Shown here: positions 17,965 to 26,482 of the stretch, one piece after another | Numbering within the stretch: position 1 is the stretch's first letter | Layout of the letters: every line of letters starts with the position of its first letter | Assembly: GCA_050998615.1 (NCBI GenBank) | Contig: JBPCQA010000019.1 | Location: 62,001 to 126,000, forward strand | Direction: 5' to 3' | Origin: JBPCQA01 sp050998615 | Lineage (GTDB): Bacteria > Actinomycetota > Actinomycetes > Propionibacteriales > Nocardioidaceae | DNA length: 64,000 bases | Notes under the pieces: generated by a model | Told to the model about the DNA's origin: nothing | Databases searched by the model: none | What the model saw: only the letters and a program-made list of their open reading frames with translations | Made by a program: the position numbers and the translations under genes

Positions 17965-18016
17965 CCCGGCAGTCACGCTGATGGGGTAGTAATTTCGACC
18001 GGCCAAGGAGGCCACC

Positions 18017-18382
18017 ATGTACAGACCAGGCAAGATCACTACCATCGCCCTCGGCGTGGTCGCAGCCGCCGCCATGGGCAGCGGGATCGCGGCAGCCGCC
18101 ACCACGCCAGCCTCGCACGTGACGAAGTCCTACGTGCAAGGCGCCCAGCCAAGGGTTGCCGACACCGACAATCTGCAGCAAGGCGACCAGACCAGCCCCG
18201 ACGCCATCGCCGTCAAGGCACCACAAGCCGCGATTGGCAAGGCGGCAGCTATCGGAGATGCGGAGCAATCCGGAGAAGGCAACGAAACCCAGGGCGAGGG
18301 CACCGGCCAAAGCGACGGCCCCGGCGGTCACCAAGACCCATCCGGTGACGTCCAGCACCAGGGAGGTGACAACGAACAGTAG
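18017..18382 (+). CDS. Small acidic secreted protein
   Basis: The 121-residue product has a clear signal peptide (GKITTIALGVVAAAAMGSG, cleavage near AAA) and a mature part rich in Gly, Gln, Asp, Glu and Ser with no cysteines or hydrophobic core, suggesting an unstructured exported polypeptide. A strong ribosome-binding site AAGGAGG (18005-18011) precedes the ATG. The upstream palindrome and repeats link it to the adjacent two-component system, either as target or accessory sensor. No family is recognised. Confidence 0.75.
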   Translation: MYRPGKITTIALGVVAAAAMGSGIAAAATTPASHVTKSYVQGAQPRVADTDNLQQGDQTSPDAIAVKAPQAAIGKAAAIGDAEQSGEGNETQGEGTGQSDGPGGHQDPSGDVQHQGGDNEQ

Positions 18383-18417
18383 ACGGTCGGAAAACTGACA
18401 ACCTGCTGCAGGACCGG

Positions 18418-18454
18418 CGGGTTGGGCGGATGTTCCCCCGCACCGCCCAACCCG
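18418..18454 (+). terminator. Strong hairpin after the secreted-protein gene
   Basis: CGGGTTGGGCGG and its exact complement flank a 13-base loop. There is no T-tract, but the position 36 bases after the stop codon fits an actinobacterial L-shaped terminator. Confidence 0.65.
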
Positions 18455-18563
18455 TCTCCATGCGCTGGAAAGCAGGCTCTGGCGAACATCCGGCACCGAC
18501 CCTCGGACGGATACTTGCGTGCGTGCGCCAGTCACAGCGGCACACCCGACGTATCCAGACCGG

Positions 18564-18569
18564 TAGGCT
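18564..18569 (+). promoter_or_regulatory. -10 hexamer TAGGCT before the FAH-family gene
   Basis: TAGGCT stands eight bases before the GTG at 18578, consistent with a leaderless or nearly leaderless mRNA for the FAH-family/gltX operon. Confidence 0.45.
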
Positions 18570-18577
18570 GTGGCGTC

Positions 18578-19357
18578 GTGAGGATTGCCAGGTTCAGCAG
18601 CGGTGACGAGCCGGCGTACGGCGTGGTCGGCGGCGCCGACGGGGAGGAGATTATCGCGTCGATCGTCGGCGATCCCCTCTATGCCGGAGTCGAGTTGACC
18701 GGCGAGCAGGTCACGCTCGCCGACGTACGTCTGCTTGCGCCGGTCATCCCGCGCAGCAAGGTGGTCTGCGTCGGACGCAACTACGCGGCCCACGCCGAGG
18801 AGCTCGGCCACGACGTGCCCGCGGCGCCGCTCATCTTCCTCAAGCCGAACACGTCGGTGATCGGCCCAGCTGATCCGATCGTCTACCCGACTCAGAGCAG
18901 CAACGTGCATTTCGAGGGCGAGCTGGCGGTCGTGATCAGCAGGATCTGTCGCGACGTCCCGCCGGAGCGGACCAAGGACGTCGTCTACGGTTACACGGCC
19001 GGCAACGACGTGACAGCCCGCGATCTGCAAGAGACCGATGGGCAGTGGACGCGCGCCAAGGGATTCGACTCGTTCTGCCCGCTGGGTCCGTGGATCGAGA
19101 CCGACTTCGATCCCGCTGACGTGGAGATCACGACCACGCTCAACGGCGAGATCAAGCAGCGTGGCCAGACGAGCTTGATGATGCACGACGTGCCGTCGAT
19201 CATCGCCTACGTCACATCGTTCATGACGCTGCTTCCTGGCGACGTGATCTTGACCGGCACCCCGGCGGGAGTCGGCCCAATGCGTCCCGGGGACGACGTG
19301 TCAGTAACGGTTGACGGCATTGGCACCTTGACGAACAGGGTGGTTTCTCGTGGCTGA
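18578..19357 (+). CDS. Fumarylacetoacetate hydrolase-family protein
   Basis: The 259-residue protein has the FAH fold signature: KVVCVGRNYAAHAEELGH, PLIFLKPNTSVIG, HFEGELAVVI (metal ligands E-x-E), YTAGNDVTARDLQ and LTGTPAGVGPM. Family members cleave or isomerise/decarboxylate 2-oxo acids or acylpyruvates; the exact substrate cannot be read from sequence. The gene immediately precedes gltX, overlapping by eight bases, as in mycobacteria (Rv2993c-gltS). The GTG start is supported by the first conserved residues and the upstream TAGGCT. Confidence 0.9.
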   Translation: MRIARFSSGDEPAYGVVGGADGEEIIASIVGDPLYAGVELTGEQVTLADVRLLAPVIPRSKVVCVGRNYAAHAEELGHDVPAAPLIFLKPNTSVIGPADPIVYPTQSSNVHFEGELAVVISRICRDVPPERTKDVVYGYTAGNDVTARDLQETDGQWTRAKGFDSFCPLGPWIETDFDPADVEITTTLNGEIKQRGQTSLMMHDVPSIIAYVTSFMTLLPGDVILTGTPAGVGPMRPGDDVSVTVDGIGTLTNRVVSRG

Positions 19358-20873
19358 TTCGCCCATCAACGTGCTTGGGGACGTCGCTGCCGAGCAGGTG
19401 CGGCTTCGCTTCGCCCCTTCTCCGACTGGGTTGCTCCACATCGGCAATGTCCGGACCGCATTGTTCAACTGGGCGTTCGCGCGTCATTTCGGCGGCAAAC
19501 TGGTGTTGCGGATCGAGGACACGGATGTGGCGCGCAACACCGAAGAGGGCCTCAACGGGGTCTTAGACTCGCTGCGTTGGCTCGGCATCAACTGGGACGA
19601 GGGTCCCGAAGTCGACGGCTCCTTCTCGCCGTACCTCCAGTCTCAGCGATTCGACCTGTACGCCGACATCGCCCAGCGACTGCGTGACTCCGGAACGGCC
19701 TACGACTGTTTTTGTTCGCCGGGTGAGCTGGAGCAACGCCGGGAGATCGCCCGTAAGGAAGGTCGTACGTCCGGCTACGACGGCCACTGCCGCACCCTCA
19801 CCGAGCAACAGCGGGCGGACTTCCTGGCCGAGGGCCGGCGGCCGGTGTTGCGGTTCAAGATGCCTGGCACCGAGATCACCTTCACCGATCTGGTCCGTGG
19901 CGTGATCACTTTCCGGGCCGAGCATGTCCCCGACTACGTCTTGGTTCGTGCCAATGGTCAGCCGCTCTACACGCTGGTCAATCCCGTCGACGACGCGCTG
20001 ATGCAGATCACTCACGTGTTGCGCGGTGAAGACCTCCTGTCATCGACACCTCGCCAGGTTGCCCTGTACGACGCGCTCGCCGCCATGGGCGTCGGCACCG
20101 GCCCACCGCGCTTCGGGCATCTGCCGATGGTGATGGGGGAGGGGAACAAGAGGTTCTCAAAGCGGGACAAGGGTTCCGGTCTCGCGGAGTACATCGAGCG
20201 CGGGTTCCTACCGGAGGGTGTGCTCAATTATCTGGCGCTGCTGGGTTGGGGCATCGCCGACGACCGGGATGTCTTCACGATGGCAGAGATGATCCAAGCG
20301 TTCGACATCCGCCGCGTTAATCCACACGCTGCCCGTTTCGATCTGAAGAAGTGTGAAGCGATCAACGCAGCTCACCTGCGTGCGCTGCCGGTTGACGAGC
20401 TCGCCATCCGGGTTGTTCCTTACCTACAACGCGCTGGGTTGCTCGGCGACGCTGTCACATCCGACGAGCAGGCGACGCTGCAGGCAGCCGCGCCACTCAT
20501 CCACGAGCGGATCGTGACGTTGGGTGAGGCGGTCGGCATGCTCGGATTCCTCTTCGTCTCAGATGACGACTTCGTCGTCGACCCCGATGACGCGGCCAAG
20601 CTCCTAGACGGTGACGGCGTGAGAGTCGTTCAGACGTCGTACGACGCGCTGACGGGCGTGGAGACGTGGGATACCGCGAACATCGAGGCGGCGCTGCGTG
20701 GACGGCTGATCGAAGACCTGGGTCTCAAGCCCCGCAACGCGTTCGGCCCGGTGCGAGTGGCGGTCACCGGACGCCGGGTTTCTCCGCCGCTGTTCGAGTC
20801 GTTGGGGCTACTTGGCCGGGACCGGTCCTTGAAGCGGCTCAGCGACGTCAGTGAGCATTCTCCGACACGATGA
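19350..20873 (+). CDS. gltX: Glutamyl-tRNA synthetase
   Basis: GltX charges tRNA-Glu, and in organisms lacking GlnRS also tRNA-Gln for later amidation. The 507-residue protein has RFAPSPTG, HIGN (30-33) and the KMSKS-type loop FSKRDKG, plus IEDTD and the anticodon-binding C-terminus. GTG start at 19350 overlaps the FAH-family stop; its stop overlaps the CPBP protease start. tRNA-Gln and tRNA-Glu genes lie 2 kb downstream. Confidence 0.97.
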   Translation: MADSPINVLGDVAAEQVRLRFAPSPTGLLHIGNVRTALFNWAFARHFGGKLVLRIEDTDVARNTEEGLNGVLDSLRWLGINWDEGPEVDGSFSPYLQSQRFDLYADIAQRLRDSGTAYDCFCSPGELEQRREIARKEGRTSGYDGHCRTLTEQQRADFLAEGRRPVLRFKMPGTEITFTDLVRGVITFRAEHVPDYVLVRANGQPLYTLVNPVDDALMQITHVLRGEDLLSSTPRQVALYDALAAMGVGTGPPRFGHLPMVMGEGNKRFSKRDKGSGLAEYIERGFLPEGVLNYLALLGWGIADDRDVFTMAEMIQAFDIRRVNPHAARFDLKKCEAINAAHLRALPVDELAIRVVPYLQRAGLLGDAVTSDEQATLQAAAPLIHERIVTLGEAVGMLGFLFVSDDDFVVDPDDAAKLLDGDGVRVVQTSYDALTGVETWDTANIEAALRGRLIEDLGLKPRNAFGPVRVAVTGRRVSPPLFESLGLLGRDRSLKRLSDVSEHSPTR

Positions 20874-21784
20874 CCCACGAGCCCGCACCGGGCGCAGCTT
20901 TTCACCGGGCGACCGCGCCGCCACGTGGGGCGATTTGGCGCCTTGTGGTCGGGGTCATTTGCGCAGCGGTCGGGTTCACGTTGGCCACGTTGATCGCGGC
21001 GCTGGTGGTCTACGGAGTTGCGCATCTGCTCGGCTTTGGCGACTTCACGCTGGCCGCGAAGACGATAAACGCGGGTGTGCTGTTGGCCACCAACCTAGGG
21101 CTCGCTCTCTTGGTGCCCGTGGCAGGTGGGCTCACTTGGGTGATCTATCGAGTGGAGCCGCGCTGGGTTTCGTCGGTGTCACCGAAGCTGAGGTGGCACT
21201 GGTTGTGGACCTCGTTGGGCATGGCGGTCTGCGTTTGGGGCATCTTCCTTGTCCTCGCCCTGGTCGTCGCCGTGTCGAGTCATCAGACCGCTGTGAACGA
21301 GTCAGTCATCGGGTTGATCGCCGTCATCGTGCTGACGATTCCGTTGCAGGCAGCCGGCGAGGAGTACCTGTTCAGGGGTTTCGTGTTGCAAAGCCTGGGG
21401 GCGGCCCGGTTGCCGACCTGGTTGTGTTGCCTGCTTTCGGCGTTGTTGTTCGCCACCGCCCACGCCCAGTTTTCCCCGCCGTTGTTCGCCGATCGGCTGC
21501 TGTTAGGCGTCCTGCTCGGCTGGCTCGCCGTACGAACCGGCGGCCTTGAGACAGGCATCGCCATCCACCTGGTCAAGAACATCACGGTGCTCATCCCCGC
21601 GGCGTTGCTCCACCGCACGACCGCGGCGCTTGCGCCGACCGACGTGACCTGGGCGCCGTTCGTGTTCGACGCGGTGCTGCTGGCCGTTGTGGTGTGGTGG
21701 GTGCGCCGGGTCGCGGCCCGGCGGCTGGGTGACACGAGAGTCGCCGGTGTGGCGATCCCACACCCCAGCCCGGGACTTGGCTAA
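20870..21784 (+). CDS. CPBP-family intramembrane glutamic protease (CAAX-like)
   Basis: The 304-residue membrane protein has about seven to eight TM helices and the CPBP motifs: EEYLFRG with Glu164/Glu165, FATAHAQF, and a histidine in IAIHLVKN. These form the active site of Rce1-like proteases; bacterial relatives act in bacteriocin immunity or membrane protein processing, and the substrate here is unknown. ATG 20870 overlaps the gltX TGA. Confidence 0.88.
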   Translation: MTHEPAPGAAFHRATAPPRGAIWRLVVGVICAAVGFTLATLIAALVVYGVAHLLGFGDFTLAAKTINAGVLLATNLGLALLVPVAGGLTWVIYRVEPRWVSSVSPKLRWHWLWTSLGMAVCVWGIFLVLALVVAVSSHQTAVNESVIGLIAVIVLTIPLQAAGEEYLFRGFVLQSLGAARLPTWLCCLLSALLFATAHAQFSPPLFADRLLLGVLLGWLAVRTGGLETGIAIHLVKNITVLIPAALLHRTTAALAPTDVTWAPFVFDAVLLAVVVWWVRRVAARRLGDTRVAGVAIPHPSPGLG

Positions 21785-21832
21785 ACTCTCGGCGCTCGAC
21801 GCCAGCTGGGATCGTGGATAGGGGACATCGAG

Positions 21833-22801
21833 ATGAGTGAAATGCGCGACAGTGTCACGGAAGTCGAGCCTGACAGGGCCAAGATGCGCCGGTTGATCAC
21901 CAGGAGGCAGCGACTTTCCGAGCGTTATCCGTTGCTGTATCCGGTGGCGGTCTGGGTGAACCGGGTGCGTCGCCGGGCCGACTGGTGCAGGGCGGACACA
22001 TCGTGGGCGGCCGCGAAGGACGACGAGGATCTGACGGTTCGCGTCAAGCCGCACAAGTCGCTGCTGTTGCGCCAGCTCGGTGAGTCCGAAATGTGGTTGC
22101 AGCACAACAAGGTCACCAATCTCACCTTGGCGGCCGCTCTCGTGGATGGTCTGCTGATCAGGCCAGATGAGACGTTTTCGTTCAACAGGGTCGTTGGCAA
22201 CTGCACGAAGCGACGCGGGTACGTCGAGGGGATGCGCCTCTCGAACGGTGCAGCCGTCAGCGGCGTGGGTGGCGGAATCTGCCAGCTTGCCAACCTCCTG
22301 CACTGGATGGTGCTTCACTCGGAGGTGACCGTGACAGACCGCTCGGAGCACTCATTCGACCCCTTCCCGGACAACGGCCGGGTGCTGCCCTGGGGAACCG
22401 GCTGCAGCATCGTTTACAACTACGTGGATCTCCAATTCCGCAACGACACCGAGTCGACGTACCAGTTGCGGATCCGCGTGGGTGACCGCTACCTCGAAGG
22501 TGAGTTGCGGGCCGATCGCGAGCAGTCGCGGTCCTACAAGGTCTACGCCGACAACGAGAGGTTCTATCGTCTTGGCGGTGAGTATTTTCGCGCCAACCAG
22601 ATTTGGCGCTCGGTCATCGATCGGCGTACCGGGAATCGGCTGGGCGAAGAGCTCATCCGAGACAACTGCGCGTTGGTGAAATACGTCCCGCACCACGTGC
22701 CGATCGAGGAGTTGGCGGTCGACACGGAAGCTGGAACAGAGGTTGCCGATCCACGTGTTCACCTCAACCGGGTTGCGTCCGCGGCCAAGTTCCGACGCTG
22801 A
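21833..22801 (+). CDS. VanW-family protein
   Basis: The 322-residue product carries the VanW domain hallmark: PDETFSFNRVVGNCTKRRGY, then AVSGVGGGICQLANLLHW and ATP-like DRSEHSFDPFPDNGRVLPWGTG. VanW is named from vancomycin-B clusters but its biochemical role is undefined, and no vanRSHBX genes are here, so resistance should not be inferred. It lacks the YoaR-like and G5 domains seen in larger family members and has no signal peptide. A TAAACT hexamer lies at 21782-21787. Confidence 0.85.
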   Translation: MSEMRDSVTEVEPDRAKMRRLITRRQRLSERYPLLYPVAVWVNRVRRRADWCRADTSWAAAKDDEDLTVRVKPHKSLLLRQLGESEMWLQHNKVTNLTLAAALVDGLLIRPDETFSFNRVVGNCTKRRGYVEGMRLSNGAAVSGVGGGICQLANLLHWMVLHSEVTVTDRSEHSFDPFPDNGRVLPWGTGCSIVYNYVDLQFRNDTESTYQLRIRVGDRYLEGELRADREQSRSYKVYADNERFYRLGGEYFRANQIWRSVIDRRTGNRLGEELIRDNCALVKYVPHHVPIEELAVDTEAGTEVADPRVHLNRVASAAKFRR

Positions 22802-22844
22802 TCTCGCCCTGCCAAGCCGAGCGCCTCATCCTTGCGCATTTACG

Positions 22845-22930
22845 GTGGTTGAGGGGGCCGCTTCGCGGCCGTCTCGAAACCGCCTCTGCCCGGCCGGGTG
22901 GTTGGTTTCGAGACGCTCGCTCCTCACTCG
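22845..22930. repeat. Dispersed intergenic repeat, copy A
   Basis: GGCCGCTTCGCGGCC forms a self-complementary block followed by CTCGAAACC and later GGTTTCGAG, an inverted pair. The right end reads CGAGACGCTCGCT. The same architecture recurs at 30822-30930. It fills most of the 235-bp gap between the VanW-like gene and the tRNA pair and may also act as a terminator. Confidence 0.8.
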
Positions 22931-23036
22931 CCGGGGCTGGCAATGGCCGAAGCTTCCACGGGCGGCGTTTTGGTGCCCACCTGACTGCTCCGGTATTGTC
23001 GTGCCCCGGCAAACGCAGTGGTCGCGGTTGCCCCCT

Positions 23037-23108
23037 TGGGGTATGGGGTAATTGGCAGCCCGACTGGTTCTGGTCCAGTTAGTCTAGGTTCGAGTCCTAG
23101 TACCCCAG
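23037..23108 (+). tRNA. tRNA-Gln (CTG)
   Basis: Acceptor TGGGGTA pairs with TACCCCA. The D-arm has GGTAATTGGCA, the anticodon stem ACTGG/CCAGT encloses loop TTCTGGT with anticodon CTG, and the T-arm contains GGTTCGAGTCC. The 3' CCA is not encoded. Confidence 0.93.
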
Positions 23109-23154
23109 CGAGTGGACGAGTCGGCGTCGTCCGATACAGTCTGGTCCGCTCAGT

Positions 23155-23227
23155 GGCCCCGTTGTGTAGTGGCCTAGCACGCCGCCCTCTCAAGGCGGTA
23201 GCGCGGGTTCGAATCCCGTCGGGGCTA
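23155..23227 (+). tRNA. tRNA-Glu (CTC)
   Basis: Acceptor GGCCCCG pairs with CGGGGCT (first pair G:U). The anticodon stem CCGCC/GGCGG encloses CTCTCAA with anticodon CTC, and the T-loop is TTCGAAT. The following CCA at 23228-23230 matches an encoded 3' end, unlike the neighbouring tRNA-Gln. Confidence 0.93.
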
Positions 23228-23229
23228 CC

Positions 23230-23264
23230 ATGCTGGATTCCCTGGATGAGCAGGGATTCAGCAT
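23230..23264 (+). terminator. Hairpin after tRNA-Glu
   Basis: ATGCTG...TCCCTG pairs imperfectly with CAGGGA...CAGCAT immediately after the tRNA 3' end; probable terminator of the tRNA transcript. Confidence 0.55.
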
Positions 23265-23567
23265 TCCCACGCTGGCAATCGATCAGAGGCAGATCACGAA
23301 CACTGAAGCGGCCTTCACGGAAGTTTGGAGAACTTCGGATGGGAGGCTCGCGGCATCTGGGCGCTTCGTCGATCCGCAACGGAGCGTCCTCGGCAGCCGT
23401 CGAACGCGTCAAGTGACAGGTTTCAGGATTTTTCCACGCAAATCGCCCGTCGGTGCGACACTGGAACACGTTCCCCGTTCGTTTCCCCGTACGTTCACAG
23501 TGTCGTCCTCCCCGACAATGACGTTTCTCGTCTGCCGGAGACACCTCACCCGGTTTGAGAGGTTCGC
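23265..23567. other. Non-coding gap before the secreted protein gene
   Basis: No convincing gene is seen; an open frame from 23230 has no recognisable sequence. Near 23471-23495 the direct repeat TTCCCCGTTCGT / TTCCCCGTACGT (12-bp period) could be an operator of the downstream gene. The sequence before it is slightly AT-richer than the neighbourhood and may be a recombination scar next to the tRNA, but no attachment-site duplicate of the tRNA 3' end was found. Confidence 0.4.
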
Positions 23568-24830
23568 ATGATCGGTAAATTCCTTGCCACCGCGGCCGCC
23601 TTGTCGCTGACCGCCAGTGGCCTACTCCTTGTCGGTACGTCGGCCGGCGCCAGCACCGGCACCGTAGCCGCCGCAACACCCACCACCTACGCCTTGAGTG
23701 CCTCCGGCTACGCCAGCCGGGTGCACGGCGGTGGCGTCCCCGCCGATTCCGGCGCGACCGCCTTCCAGATCATCGGTTGCACGGACCAAGCCGGTCTGAG
23801 CAAGACGAACACGCAGGCATCCATCACATTGCAGGGCATTGGCACGCTCTCAGCGGCGAAGACCCACGTCTGGACCACCAATGACAATGGCGTGGTGTCT
23901 TCCTGGAGCAGGAACAGCATAAGCAAGGTCGTCTTCGTCGACTCGGGGCTAGGCGTCCTCTCCTTGGATGGCATCGTCTCGCTGTCCCAGGCATCCCATG
24001 ATGCCTCTGGGTTCCATGCCAGGACCAAGCCGACGCTTGGCACGATCACGCTGACGGTCGCCGGCATCGACACTCACTTCCCGGTCCCGCCACCCGGACA
24101 GAGCGTCACGATCCCTGGTGTGGCGACCATCACCGTCGGAGCAGGCACTCGCACCCAGTCGGCCCATGGTGCCAGCGCGCTACTCGACGCAGTCACAGTT
24201 GAACTGATCCCCACCAACACCACTGTCTACCTCGGACACTCCAGAGCGAACATTCACGACGGGATTAAGTCCGGCGTGTTCGGTGGCTCCGCCTACGGAA
24301 CCCAACTGACCGTTGTCGGCGGTGTCGGGCAAGTTGGTCAGACCCCGCGCATCGTGATGCCCTGCCAGGGCACGAATGGCAAGGTTCGGGTGCGCACCAT
24401 CACCGGTGTTTCCCTGCCAGGCGTTGGATCGGTCAGCGGTCTGTCCGCTAGTGAGTTGGCGAATCAGACTCAGACCAATGCGCACGCATGGGAGCGTGGG
24501 AAGGTAGCCAAGGCGACACTCGCGGCAGGCTCGCTCGTCATCACCGGCGTGCGTGGCGAGGCGCGGGCGACCTACACCGTCGGCTCGTCCGTGATCAAAG
24601 ACACGAATGGTACGACGCTTGCGAAGGTCGTCTTCAATGGTCAGGTTCTTCAGTTCCCGGCCCGCGGCCCTCTCGTGATTCCCGGTGTCGCCTCCTTGAC
24701 GCCGAAGATCGTGCATCGCACACCCAACGGCATCGAGGTCACCGCCTTGCAGGTCAAGTTGCTCAACGGATCCGGTGCGACGATCAACCTGGGTCACGCA
24801 AAGGTCAAGGTCACGCCAAGCGGTCTGTGA
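23568..24830 (+). CDS. Secreted choice-of-anchor-P-like protein with internal duplication
   Basis: The 420-residue protein begins with a signal peptide (to about residue 30, ASA-like site). The mature part is beta-rich and consists of two related halves (about 45-240 and 255-420). Each has a module with GVGxL/S, a QTxTNAHAW or KTNTQAS element, a central VPG/IPGVA motif and a closing TVxLGHSxA or TINLGHAKV segment. This resembles actinobacterial choice-of-anchor P proteins, exported surface proteins of unknown role. No LPXTG or C-terminal TM is present, so it is probably secreted. A strong terminator follows. Confidence 0.75.
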   Translation: MIGKFLATAAALSLTASGLLLVGTSAGASTGTVAAATPTTYALSASGYASRVHGGGVPADSGATAFQIIGCTDQAGLSKTNTQASITLQGIGTLSAAKTHVWTTNDNGVVSSWSRNSISKVVFVDSGLGVLSLDGIVSLSQASHDASGFHARTKPTLGTITLTVAGIDTHFPVPPPGQSVTIPGVATITVGAGTRTQSAHGASALLDAVTVELIPTNTTVYLGHSRANIHDGIKSGVFGGSAYGTQLTVVGGVGQVGQTPRIVMPCQGTNGKVRVRTITGVSLPGVGSVSGLSASELANQTQTNAHAWERGKVAKATLAAGSLVITGVRGEARATYTVGSSVIKDTNGTTLAKVVFNGQVLQFPARGPLVIPGVASLTPKIVHRTPNGIEVTALQVKLLNGSGATINLGHAKVKVTPSGL

Positions 24831-24845
24831 CGCGTAACGACGCAC

Positions 24846-24885
24846 GGAAGGGAAGGGCTGCCCCGCGGGGCAGCCCTTCCCTTCC
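24846..24885 (+). terminator. Perfect 19-bp stem terminator
   Basis: GGAAGGGAAGGGCTGCCCC and its exact complement are separated by only two bases, 15 bases after the stop codon of the secreted-protein gene. Confidence 0.85.
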
Positions 24886-24973
24886 CTATGTCCGGCGGCC
24901 GCACAAGCCACCAGGCGCAGAGCGTTGTGACGGCGATGTCTGATTCCGGCGAGTCTTCGTCGGTTTGGGAGTC

Positions 24974-24979
24974 TACGTT
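24974..24979 (+). promoter_or_regulatory. -10 hexamer TACGTT for ada-alkA
   Basis: TACGTT is six bases before ATG 24986, a leaderless arrangement. An Ada-type activator site would be expected further upstream but is not identified. Confidence 0.5.
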
Positions 24980-24985
24980 TGAACC

Positions 24986-26482
24986 ATGAGGTCGACGTAC
25001 AACACGATCATTGATGACGATCGTTGCTATCGCGCTGTGCGCGGCAAGGACCGACGCTTTGACGGCGTCTTCTACACCGCTGTGAAGACAACTGGGATTT
25101 TCTGCCGGCCATCGTGTCCGGCGGTCACCCCACGGCGCGCGAACGTTGTCTTCTTCGTCACCGCCGCCGCCGCACAAGGAGCCGGATTTCGTGCCTGCCG
25201 ACGCTGCCGCCCTGAGCTCGCGCCCGGCTCACCGAACTGGGACGTGACTGCCGACGCCGCCGGCCGAGCCATGCGGATGATCGCTGACGGTGTCGTCGAC
25301 CGCGAGGGCGTCGACGGCCTGGCCCGTCGGGTCGGCTACACGACCCGGCACCTCAACCGGATCGCCACCATGCATTTGGGCGCCGGTCCGTTGGCGCTGG
25401 CCCGCGCTCAGCGTGCCCACACCGCGCGCGTCCTTATCGAAACCACCGCGATGAGCTTCGCGGAAGTCGCATTCGCCGCCGGCTTCTCCAGCCTGCGGCA
25501 GTTCAACGCGACGATCCAGGACGTCTATGCGGCCACGCCATCACAGCTGCGCCACACGAGGCACCGCCCGTGCGTGGACGGCCAGCACGTCGACGGCCAG
25601 CACGCCCTCGGGCAAGGCGTGGGAGTCATCACTGTCTCGCTGCCCGTGCGCGAGCCATTCGACGCGGATGGCCTGCTCGACTTCCTAACACCTCGAGCGG
25701 TGCCCGGCGTCGAGACAGTCGACAGCGGTAGCTATACCCGCAGTCTGCGGCTTCCGCGCGGGCACGGCTGCGTGCAGCTCACTCCGGCAAGTGATCGCGT
25801 CGAGTGTGCGATGGCACTGACTGACCTGCGTGATCTGCCGTCGGTCGTCGAGCGATGCCGCAGACTCCTTGACCTCAACGCCGATCCGGTCGCCATCGAT
25901 GCCCAGCTGTGCGAGGACGAGGCGTTGCGGCCCTGGGTGCTGAAGCGACCCGGAGTGCGCGTGCCAGGTCATGTCGACGGCTTTGAAGTCGCGGTGCGTG
26001 CCATCATCGGCCAGCAGATCTCGGTCCCCGCGGCGCGCACCATCGTCGGCCGCCTCGTCGCCGACTACGGCGCACCAATCGAGGGCACAGCCGGCGTCAC
26101 GCACGTGTTTCCCAGCGCCAAGGCAGTTGCCGCCGCCGACCCCGAGTCGTTGCCGATGCCGCGATCGCGCGCACGTTGCCTGGTCACCATGGCCGAAGCG
26201 GTCGCGAACCACGACGTCGTGCTGGATCGAAGCGCCGATCGTGACGACGTGCGGTCGGCCTTGTTGGCACTGCCCGGAGTCGGGCCATGGACCGCCGACT
26301 ACATCGCGTTGCGGGCACTCGGTGACCCGGACGTGTTCTTGTCGACCGACCTTGGCGTGCGACACGGCCTGGCGAGACTGGGCTTGCGCGACGACGCCGC
26401 CGCGATAGACCGGTGGCGACCTTGGCGTTCCTACGCCTTGATGCACGTGTGGGCGGCCCTCAATAGAGAGAGCGAGATGTGA
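24986..26482 (+). CDS. AdaA-AlkA fusion: methylphosphotriester-responsive regulator and 3-methyladenine DNA glycosylase
   Basis: The 498-residue protein fuses an Ada N-terminal zinc domain (GIFCRPSCPA and FRACRRCRPE; four Cys, one accepting methyl from phosphotriesters), an AraC-type HTH (about 85-195) and an AlkA HhH-GPD glycosylase (about 205-495) with GQQISVPAAR, LPGVGPWTADY and a catalytic Asp in STDLGV. It both senses alkylated DNA and removes 3-alkyl purines. A 15-bp duplication around 25572-25601 repeats VDGQH between the domains. The adjacent ogt overlaps by one base, forming an adaptive-response operon. Confidence 0.93.
   Translation: MRSTYNTIIDDDRCYRAVRGKDRRFDGVFYTAVKTTGIFCRPSCPAVTPRRANVVFFVTAAAAQGAGFRACRRCRPELAPGSPNWDVTADAAGRAMRMIADGVVDREGVDGLARRVGYTTRHLNRIATMHLGAGPLALARAQRAHTARVLIETTAMSFAEVAFAAGFSSLRQFNATIQDVYAATPSQLRHTRHRPCVDGQHVDGQHALGQGVGVITVSLPVREPFDADGLLDFLTPRAVPGVETVDSGSYTRSLRLPRGHGCVQLTPASDRVECAMALTDLRDLPSVVERCRRLLDLNADPVAIDAQLCEDEALRPWVLKRPGVRVPGHVDGFEVAVRAIIGQQISVPAARTIVGRLVADYGAPIEGTAGVTHVFPSAKAVAAADPESLPMPRSRARCLVTMAEAVANHDVVLDRSADRDDVRSALLALPGVGPWTADYIALRALGDPDVFLSTDLGVRHGLARLGLRDDAAAIDRWRPWRSYALMHVWAALNRESEM

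Noticed and set aside
21833..22801. Vancomycin resistance inference from the VanW domain
   Set aside because: VanW homologues are widespread and no van ligase/dehydrogenase genes accompany it.
23155..23567. Integrative element at tRNA-Glu
   Set aside because: No integrase gene and no duplicated tRNA 3' end were found in the window.
23230..23571. 113-codon frame after tRNA-Glu
   Set aside because: Begins in the tRNA 3' end and terminator hairpin, has no recognisable domain, and overlaps the start of the secreted-protein gene.
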